In this document: piece after piece, positions 34,389 through 40,121 of the stretch
Layout: the number at the start of each line of letters is the position of its first letter
Numbering within the stretch: the stretch's first letter is position 1
Source: Paludibacter jiangxiensis
Lineage (GTDB): Bacteria; Bacteroidota; Bacteroidia; Bacteroidales; Paludibacteraceae
Length of the DNA: 40,121 nucleotides
Direction of reading: 5' to 3'
NCBI GenBank assembly: GCA_945897785.1
Contig: CAMDGD010000013.1
Span: 1 to 40,121 of the forward strand
Notes under the pieces: generated by a model
Databases searched by the model: none
Told to the model about the DNA's origin: nothing
The model's input: the letters and a program-made list of their open reading frames with translations, nothing else
Translations under genes and position numbers: made by a program

Positions 34389-35705
34389 ATGATTGATAAC
34401 GCTATATTTCACGATAAAAAAGCTGCTTTTTTTACCTTAGGGTGCAAATTAAATTTTGCCGAAACATCGACTATAGGTCGCTTGCTTACAGAGGCAGCTT
34501 ACCGCAAAGTTAAGCCGGGCGAACATGCCGATGTGTGTGTTATTAACACCTGCTCTGTTACCGATATGGCGGATAAAAAATGCCGACAAGCCATTCATCG
34601 CTTTACACGACTACACCCTGATGCATTTATTATTGTTACGGGTTGCTATGCTCAGTTAAAGCCAAACGAAATAGCCTCAATACCAGGAGTTGATTTGGTG
34701 CTTGGCACCAACGAGAAATTTGATATTCTTACCCATTTATCGGGGTTAGAGAAAAAAGATAAAGCAAGCATTTTTCATAGTAAAACGCAACTTATAAGCG
34801 ATTTTCATCCTTCGTGTTCGTATAATGATCGTACGCGTTTCTTTTTAAAGGTACAAGATGGCTGCGATTATTATTGTACATATTGTACCATTCCCTTTGC
34901 ACGGGGTAAAAGCCGTAGTGGTACGATTGCGCAAACTGTACAACAAGCACAACAAGCTGTAATTGAAGGGGCAAAAGAGATTGTGCTTACCGGTGTAAAT
35001 ATTGGTGATTTTGGGAGAAATACCGGTGAGTCATTTCTCGATTTACTTAAGGCCTTAGATGAAATAGAAGGAATTGCTCGTTACCGTATCTCAAGTATTG
35101 AACCCAATCTGTTAACAGAAAAGTGTATTGATTTTGTGGCAAATGCAAAAAGAATCGCCCCTCATTTTCATATTCCACTTCAATCCGGCAGTAATGATGT
35201 TTTGTTATTAATGAAAAGAAAATATACTAGAGACTTGTTTGCTCAACGACTGGCGTATATTAAAAAACTTATGCCGCAAGCGTTTATTGGTGTAGATGTT
35301 ATTGTTGGTACCCGTGGCGAAACAGCCCAGTTTTTTGAGGATGCATATCAATTTATTCACAAGCAACCAATTTCACAGTTGCATGTGTTTACATACTCCG
35401 AAAGAGCCGGAACAAAGGCTTTAATGATTGAACATAGCGTGTCTCAGGCAGAGAAAAAGTATCGAAGCGAACAATTGCATCAGTTATCTGATGCAATGAC
35501 AAGTGCTTTTTATCAAGCGCAAATAGGAAAAACAGCTCAGGTATTGTGGGAATCGACGAAAAAAGTTGCAATGATGCATGGTTTTACCGAAAATTATGTA
35601 AAAGTGTTTGCTCCCTACAATAAATCTTTGGTAAATACAGTACAAACTGTAACTTTGGGTGGTTTTTCTACTACCGACGACTTGGTTGGATTAACCATAC
35701 AGTAA
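34389..35705 (+). CDS. mtaB: tRNA (t6A37-C2)-methylthiotransferase MtaB
   Basis: A 438-residue radical-SAM methylthiotransferase that adds a methylthio group to t6A37 of tRNAs reading ANN codons (ms2t6A). The UPF0004 domain binds the auxiliary [4Fe-4S] cluster through C19, C55 and C86. The radical-SAM cluster is C159-x3-C163-x2-C166 (CDYYCTYC). The motifs FTLGCKLNFAET and NTCSVTDMADKKCRQ favour MtaB over MiaB. A C-terminal TRAM-like segment follows (about 375-438). It leads the tRNA-modification cluster, 24 bp before tgt. Confidence 0.93.
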   Translation: MIDNAIFHDKKAAFFTLGCKLNFAETSTIGRLLTEAAYRKVKPGEHADVCVINTCSVTDMADKKCRQAIHRFTRLHPDAFIIVTGCYAQLKPNEIASIPGVDLVLGTNEKFDILTHLSGLEKKDKASIFHSKTQLISDFHPSCSYNDRTRFFLKVQDGCDYYCTYCTIPFARGKSRSGTIAQTVQQAQQAVIEGAKEIVLTGVNIGDFGRNTGESFLDLLKALDEIEGIARYRISSIEPNLLTEKCIDFVANAKRIAPHFHIPLQSGSNDVLLLMKRKYTRDLFAQRLAYIKKLMPQAFIGVDVIVGTRGETAQFFEDAYQFIHKQPISQLHVFTYSERAGTKALMIEHSVSQAEKKYRSEQLHQLSDAMTSAFYQAQIGKTAQVLWESTKKVAMMHGFTENYVKVFAPYNKSLVNTVQTVTLGGFSTTDDLVGLTIQ

Positions 35706-35729
35706 TTTTTTAGCCAATAATAGTAATAG

Positions 35730-36860
35730 ATGCAATTTGATTTACAACATACCGATTTATATTCTGCTGCAAGGGCCGGAAAAATTACTACCGATCATGG
35801 CGAAATTCTAACGCCTATTTTTATGCCTGTTGGTACTGTTGGTACTGTAAAAGCAGTGCATCAACGAGAACTAAAGGAGGATATTAAGGCACAAATAATT
35901 TTAGGCAACACCTATCATTTATTTCTTCGTCCTGGTATGGATACTATCGAAAAAGCAGGTGGTTTACATCTTTTTAACGGTTGGAATGGACCAATACTTA
36001 CTGATAGTGGTGGTTTTCAGGTGTTTTCTTTAGCACAACAACGAAAAATTACAGAAGAAGGCGCCCATTTTCGTTCGCATATTGATGGATCAAAATACTT
36101 GTTTACGCCCGAGAGTATTATGGATATTCAACGAAGTATTGGTGCTGATATTATTATGGCATTTGATGAGTGTCCGCCGGGAAATTCGGATTACACCTAT
36201 GCTAAAAAGTCGATGGAATTAACTCATAGATGGCTTGATAGATGCATTAAGCGCTTTGACGAAACTACTCCAAAATATGGGTATTCACAAGCGTTATTTC
36301 CTATTGTTCAGGGCTGTACTTTTCCGGAACTTAGAAGGCAATCGGCAGCGTATATTGCTGAAAAAAATTGTGCAGGGAATGCTATTGGCGGATTAGCTGT
36401 TGGCGAACCGGCAGAGAAGATGTACGAGATGATTGATGTCGTTAACGAACTATTACCGAAAGATAAACCCCGATATTTAATGGGAGTTGGAACGCCTCAA
36501 AACCTGTTGGAAGCAATAGAACGAGGCGTCGATATGTTTGATTGTGTTATGCCTACGCGCAATGGAAGAAACGGCATGTTGTTTACTTGGAATGGCACAA
36601 TGAATATGCGAAACGAAAAATGGAAAAACGACTTCTCTCCCATTGATGAAAATGGAACAAGCTTTGTTGATACTGCATATTCAAAAGCATATTTAAGGCA
36701 TTTAATTGTATCTAAGGAGTTACTTGGTTTACAAATAGCCTCTATTCATAATTTGGCTTTTTATTTAACTTTAGTTACCGAAGCAAGAAAACATATTATT
36801 GCCGGAAATTTTGTTGCTTGGAAAGCTACCGTATATAATCAATTGGGACAACGATGTTAA
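35730..36860 (+). CDS. tgt: tRNA-guanine transglycosylase
   Basis: 376 residues. Exchanges guanine-34 of GUN-anticodon tRNAs for a queuine precursor. The TIM-barrel motifs are present: TDSGGFQVFSL with the general-base Asp92, GGLAVGEP, and DCVMPTRNGRNG with the nucleophile Asp271. The zinc-binding C-x-C-x2-C site at the end of the barrel is absent: at those positions the protein has Gly309, Ser311 and Asp314 (NGTSFVDT), though His340 (IHNLAF) is kept. The fold must therefore be stabilised without the usual zinc; this may be a lineage-wide feature of Bacteroidota Tgt. It follows mtaB by 24 bp and overlaps lptG by 7 bp. Confidence 0.94.
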   Translation: MQFDLQHTDLYSAARAGKITTDHGEILTPIFMPVGTVGTVKAVHQRELKEDIKAQIILGNTYHLFLRPGMDTIEKAGGLHLFNGWNGPILTDSGGFQVFSLAQQRKITEEGAHFRSHIDGSKYLFTPESIMDIQRSIGADIIMAFDECPPGNSDYTYAKKSMELTHRWLDRCIKRFDETTPKYGYSQALFPIVQGCTFPELRRQSAAYIAEKNCAGNAIGGLAVGEPAEKMYEMIDVVNELLPKDKPRYLMGVGTPQNLLEAIERGVDMFDCVMPTRNGRNGMLFTWNGTMNMRNEKWKNDFSPIDENGTSFVDTAYSKAYLRHLIVSKELLGLQIASIHNLAFYLTLVTEARKHIIAGNFVAWKATVYNQLGQRC

Positions 36861-37930
36861 AAAAGATCGACTTATATATTATTCGCAAATTTTTAGGCAC
36901 TTTCTTTTTGTCTATTTCTCTCATAATGAGCATTGCCATTATGATTGACTTAACCGAGAAGATGGATAAGTTTTTTGACAATCAGGCTCCGGTAAAAGCT
37001 GTAATCGTTGACTATTACCTAAACATGATACCTTATTTTGCCAATATGTTTAGTCCGCTGTTTACCTTTATTGCAGTAATATTTTTTACCTCAAAAATGG
37101 CTGGAAACAGTGAAATTATTGCTATACAATCTAGTGGTATAAGCTATAATCGCTTATTACGGCCTTATATTATTTCTGCAACCTTGATTGCTTTGGTTAC
37201 TTTCTTGTTGTCGGGATTTGTCATTCCATCTGCCAATAAAACCCGCTTGGATTTTGAAAACCAATACATTAAAAAATTTCGACAAGAACATGTGTCTAAT
37301 ATTCAACTGGAAATACAAAAAGGCATTATTCTTTATATTGAACGGTTTGATAATGCCCAAAATACAGGGTACAATATTTCTATGGAACGGTTCAATGACA
37401 AACAATTGGTTTCGCGGATGACTGCTCAAAGTATGCATTGGGATACTTTAAACCAATGGCAGGTAAAGAACTATTTGATTCGTGAATTTAGAGGTATGAA
37501 AGAACAAATTACTTCAGGAGAAGTTTTGGATACTAGCATTGCTGTACAGCCTACCGACTTTTTTATTACCGCTTTTGATAGTCCGCAAATGAAAAATAAC
37601 GAACTAAAAGCATACCTCGAAAAACAACAAGAAAGAGGCGTTGGTAATATAAAAGCATTTCAGGATGAGTATTATAAGCGATTTTCGATGCCCTTTGCTG
37701 CATTTATTCTTACCATAATTGGGGTGTCTTTAGCTTCTCGTAAAGTTAGAGGTGGAACCGGCTTACATTTGGGTATAGGTATTGGCTTAAGTTTTGGGTA
37801 TATTCTGTTTTCTACCTTTAGTACTTCTTTTTCGGTAAACGGAAGTATGTCGGCTTGGTTAGCTGCTTGGTTGCCAAATTTTGTATTTGCATTGATTGCC
37901 TTTTATGTGTATCATAAAGCGCCAAAATAA
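36854..37930 (+). CDS. LptF/LptG-family permease
   Basis: A 358-residue inner-membrane protein of the YjgP/YjgQ family. Membrane helices at about 12-34, 62-79, 100-122 and three near the C terminus (about 275-350) enclose a periplasmic beta-jellyroll domain (about 130-265). The family forms the LptB2FG transporter that lifts lipopolysaccharide to the outer membrane. Bacteroidota usually keep one such gene after tgt, as here. LptF and LptG cannot be told apart by sequence alone. It overlaps tgt by 7 bp, so it is translationally coupled, and ends before a strong terminator. Confidence 0.9.
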   Translation: MLKKIDLYIIRKFLGTFFLSISLIMSIAIMIDLTEKMDKFFDNQAPVKAVIVDYYLNMIPYFANMFSPLFTFIAVIFFTSKMAGNSEIIAIQSSGISYNRLLRPYIISATLIALVTFLLSGFVIPSANKTRLDFENQYIKKFRQEHVSNIQLEIQKGIILYIERFDNAQNTGYNISMERFNDKQLVSRMTAQSMHWDTLNQWQVKNYLIREFRGMKEQITSGEVLDTSIAVQPTDFFITAFDSPQMKNNELKAYLEKQQERGVGNIKAFQDEYYKRFSMPFAAFILTIIGVSLASRKVRGGTGLHLGIGIGLSFGYILFSTFSTSFSVNGSMSAWLAAWLPNFVFALIAFYVYHKAPK

Positions 37931-37945
37931 TTTTACTGGTTTACA

Positions 37946-37980
37946 AAAAAAAGCCACTTCATAACGAAGTGGCTTTTTTT
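37946..37980. terminator. Bidirectional terminator, 15-bp stem
   Basis: A7GCCACTTC and GAAGTGGCT7 (37946-37960/37966-37980) pair perfectly around ATAAC. The poly-A and poly-T arms serve both the permease operon and the convergent rpsP. Confidence 0.92.
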
Positions 37981-38001
37981 GTATCGTATAGCTATATGAT
38001 A

Positions 38002-38568
38002 TTATTCAGCTGGTTTTTCTTCTGTTGCTTCAGGAGTCTCAACGGCTTCTTCGGTAGCAACTTCTTCTGATACTTCGGGAGCAGATGCTTTGGCTTCAGC
38101 TTCTATTGCTTTAACTCTTTTAGCGGCAATTAACGCAGCTTTTTCTTTGTTTTTATCCGCTTCTGCTTGTAACCTTTTCTTCTTATCTGCTTCTGATTCG
38201 GCGGTTAATTTGCTTTTTTCAGATTGAACAGCACTAAGTTTAGCTGTTTTCCATGCTTCATAGCGTTTTTGTGCTTCAGCTTCGTCAAAAGCACCTTTTT
38301 TTACACCACCCAATAAGTGTTTCATCATATAAACACCTTCGTCAGATAACATGTTTTTTACCGTGTCGGTTGGTTGTGCACCGTTTAATACCCATTTCAG
38401 GGCTTTCTCAAAGTTGATTTCAACGGTTGCGGGATTTGTGTTTGGATTGTACGATCCAATTCGTTCGATGAATTTTCCATCGCGTGGAGCACGACTATCA
38501 GCTATCACTACATGATAATACGCATAGTTCTTGCGTCCGTGTCTTTGCAATCTAATTTTAGTTGCCAT
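38002..38568 (-). CDS. rpsP: 30S ribosomal protein S16 with long C-terminal extension
   Basis: 188 residues. The first 80 or so are the S16 core ([53 protein letters not shown]). The remaining 100 or so residues form a Lys/Ala/Glu-rich helix ([34 protein letters not shown]) ending in an acidic stretch ([17 protein letters not shown]). E. coli S16 is 82 residues. Such extensions are common in Bacteroidota, and this one is long. It may contact rRNA or solvent at the 30S surface. The gene is monocistronic and its -7 box is exact. Confidence 0.97.
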   Translation of the reverse strand: MATKIRLQRHGRKNYAYYHVVIADSRAPRDGKFIERIGSYNPNTNPATVEINFEKALKWVLNGAQPTDTVKNMLSDEGVYMMKHLLGGVKKGAFDEAEAQKRYEAWKTAKLSAVQSEKSKLTAESEADKKKRLQAEADKNKEKAALIAAKRVKAIEAEAKASAPEVSEEVATEEAVETPEATEEKPAE

Positions 38569-38622
38569 GTTTAACTGTATTTTTATTGATTAATACTACT
38601 GCTTTTACTCGAAAAGCGGCTG

Positions 38623-38652
38623 CAAAGATAGCGATAATTTGCAATTATACAA
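38623..38652 (-). promoter_or_regulatory. rpsP promoter: TTG-N19-TATCTTTG
   Basis: On the minus strand TTG (38652-38650) is followed after 19 bp by TATCTTTG (38630-38623), which fits the Bacteroidota -33/-7 architecture well. The leader to the ATG is about 50 bp. Confidence 0.65.
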
Positions 38653-38711
38653 TCTACTAGTTGCTATTTTTTTGGGGTTTGTGAGATAGATTTTGAGTTA
38701 TTTCTCTAAAA

Positions 38712-38761
38712 TTTGTATAATATGCGTGAAACTTACTATTTTTGCATTTCAAATTTGAAAT
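38712..38761 (+). promoter_or_regulatory. rfbB promoter with 16-bp palindrome at the start site
   Basis: TTTG (38712-38715), 21 bp, then TATTTTTG (38737-38744) match the -33/-7 pattern. The predicted start site falls in a perfect 16-bp palindrome ATTTCAAATTTGAAAT (38746-38761), which ends 5 bp before the ATG. The palindrome could be an operator or a leader hairpin. Confidence 0.65.
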
Positions 38762-38766
38762 AATAG

Positions 38767-39825
38767 ATGATGAAGAAAACGATTTTAATTACTGGAGGTG
38801 CTGGGTTTATAGGTTCGCATGTGGTTAGGTTATTTGTAAATTCCTATCCTGATTACGATATTGTTAATTTGGATGCCTTAACCTATGCCGGCAACTTAGA
38901 TAATTTGACTGATGTAGCTGATAAACCAAATTATCAATTTGTAAAAGCAGATATAACCAAAGAAAAAAGCATCGCTGACCTTTTTACAAGGTATAGCTTC
39001 GATGGCATTATTCATTTAGCTGCAGAATCGCATGTAGATCGCTCTATTGCTGATCCGTTGGCTTTTATTAGAACGAATATTATTGGTACAATAAACTTGC
39101 TTAATGCGGCAAAAATTCAATGGAATGGAAATTTTGAGGGAAAACGGTTTTATCATATCTCTACCGATGAGGTTTACGGCTCTTTAGGTAAAGATGGTAT
39201 GTTTACAGAAACGACACCTTATGATCCTCGTAGCCCTTACTCCTCTTCTAAAGCTAGTTCCGATATGTTGGTTCGTGCTTACTTTCACACCTATAATTTG
39301 CCGGTTGTAATTTCAAACTGTTCGAATAATTACGGTGCAAATCAATTTCCTGAAAAGCTTATTCCTTTAGCAATCAATAATATAAAAAACAATAAGCCCA
39401 TTCCAATTTATGGTAAGGGCGATAATATTCGCGACTGGTTATGGGTTGATGATCATGCTCGGGCTATTGATCTTATTTATCATCAAGCTAAAAATGGCGA
39501 AACATATAATATTGGGGGTATTAACGAGTGGACTAACATCGATTTAATTCATAAGTTATGCGAAATTATGGATGAAAAATTGGGTCGTGTAAAAGGCGAA
39601 TCGGCTAAGCTTATTACTTTTGTTACCGATCGTGCCGGACACGATATGCGTTATGCAATTGATTCATCTAAACTGCAACGAGAATTGGGTTGGACTCCTT
39701 CATTGCAGTTTGAAGAAGGACTTGAAAAAACGGTTGACTGGTATTTGGCAAATGAAATATGGATGGAACATATTACTTCTGGAGAATACCTAAAGTATTA
39801 CGAAAACCAGTATGCTAACAGGTAA
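38767..39825 (+). CDS. rfbB: dTDP-glucose 4,6-dehydratase
   Basis: A 352-residue extended SDR enzyme that turns dTDP-glucose into dTDP-4-keto-6-deoxyglucose, the branch point to dTDP-rhamnose and other deoxysugars of surface polysaccharides. NAD+ loop GGAGFIGS (10-17); DALTYAGNLDNL; HLAAESHVDRSI; the STDEVYG block with catalytic Asp and Glu; the YxxxK dyad Tyr158/Lys162 (YSSSK). The length is normal. The usual partners (rfbA, rfbC, rfbD) are not in the window, and the next gene to the right is unknown. The first of two ATG codons (38767, then 38770) is taken as the start. Confidence 0.96.
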   Translation: MMKKTILITGGAGFIGSHVVRLFVNSYPDYDIVNLDALTYAGNLDNLTDVADKPNYQFVKADITKEKSIADLFTRYSFDGIIHLAAESHVDRSIADPLAFIRTNIIGTINLLNAAKIQWNGNFEGKRFYHISTDEVYGSLGKDGMFTETTPYDPRSPYSSSKASSDMLVRAYFHTYNLPVVISNCSNNYGANQFPEKLIPLAINNIKNNKPIPIYGKGDNIRDWLWVDDHARAIDLIYHQAKNGETYNIGGINEWTNIDLIHKLCEIMDEKLGRVKGESAKLITFVTDRAGHDMRYAIDSSKLQRELGWTPSLQFEEGLEKTVDWYLANEIWMEHITSGEYLKYYENQYANR

Positions 39826-40043
39826 GGTTAAATAGATACTATAATAGAAGTATTTCTAACAAAGTCGTAAAAAAAATATTATAGCTTATTTTTCTTGTAC
39901 TTGAAGGAAGAGAAAAGATGAAAACGATGTAGAGAAATAAAGAAGTATTATTGTAAGTTATTTTAACATGAGCTTTTTAGTACATGACAAAAATTATATA
40001 GCGATATAATTATTTGATATTCAGCAAATTAACTACTTTTTTA

Positions 40044-40075
40044 TTTGGAAAAGACCTTGAAATTTTGTATCTTTA
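40044..40075 (+). promoter_or_regulatory. Promoter for the gene at the right edge
   Basis: TTTG (40044-40047), 20 bp, then TATCTTTA (40068-40075) is a good fit to the -33/-7 consensus with one mismatch in the last base. It supports the ATG at 40099. The rest of the 39826-40098 gap is AT-rich with nothing else I can identify. Confidence 0.5.
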
Positions 40076-40098
40076 TAGCTGACTACCAATCGGTTATA

Positions 40099-40121
40099 AT
40101 GAAAACAAAAGATTCCAAGGT
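40099..40121 (+). CDS. Start of a gene cut by the window edge
   Basis: ATG at 40099 opens a frame reading MKTKDSK, with a promoter match about 24 bp upstream. Only seven codons are present, so the product cannot be named. Confidence 0.4.

Noticed and set aside
1-40121. CRISPR array, tRNA, rRNA, riboswitch or prophage
   Set aside because: No regular spaced repeats, cloverleaf-like sequence, T-box or known riboswitch core, integrase or phage gene was seen on either strand.

Overview
The window is a chromosomal segment of a low-GC Bacteroidota bacterium, most likely a Bacteroidales-like or related anaerobic or microaerobic lineage. Three things suggest this. Many genes are preceded by the Bacteroidota -7 promoter box TAnnTTTG. 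Shine-Dalgarno sequences are weak or absent. The protein forms and gene pairs are typical of the phylum: the PUR/DUF3276 protein, a long NusB in a nusB-yajC-ybbR-coaE operon, an extended ribosomal protein S16, tgt followed by an LptF/LptG permease, and a four-gene 2-oxoacid:ferredoxin oxidoreductase. I see no rRNA, tRNA, CRISPR array, prophage or intact insertion sequence.

Layout. 1-3.2 kb: a REP-like palindromic sequence, a secreted protein with a lysine-rich tail, and dnaB on the minus strand. 3.2-12 kb: ispE, gyrA with a TPR lipoprotein-like or secreted partner, a DUF2007-USP-USP stress protein and valS. 12.1-14.9 kb: a ferredoxin-linked 2-oxoacid oxidoreductase operon (delta, alpha, beta, gamma). 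15-19.4 kb: rlmD converging on the nusB-yajC-ybbR-coaE operon. 19.6-21.7 kb: a PUR protein, then mscS and mscL separated by what looks like gene debris. 21.7-23.2 kb: pabB-pabC. 23.5-26.4 kb: a MarR regulator coupled to a four-domain sulfur/CoA-disulfide redox protein. 26.4-27.4 kb: tandem repeats, a 66-aa membrane protein and a rubrerythrin-like protein that share one very long terminator hairpin.

27.4-32.0 kb is the most unusual region. It encodes a YaiO-type TPR/beta-barrel outer-membrane protein, a stand-alone receiver domain whose phospho-acceptor Asp is replaced by Asn, a membrane-anchored HEAT-repeat protein, and a processive family-2 glycosyltransferase with a complete D,D,D,QxxRW signature. 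The last three are packed 8 and 3 bp apart and the block ends in a strong terminator. It reads as a compact, little-described exopolysaccharide synthesis and export system. The pairing of an outer-membrane TPR barrel with an inner-membrane synthase resembles the logic of Pga, but the regulatory parts differ.

32.1-40.1 kb returns to housekeeping genes: a DEAD-box helicase, a ComB-family phosphatase, the tRNA-modification operon mtaB-tgt-lptG, rpsP, and a dTDP-glucose 4,6-dehydratase. The start of another gene is cut off at the right edge. Convergent gene pairs are consistently separated by perfect stems of 11-23 bp that should terminate transcription in both directions.
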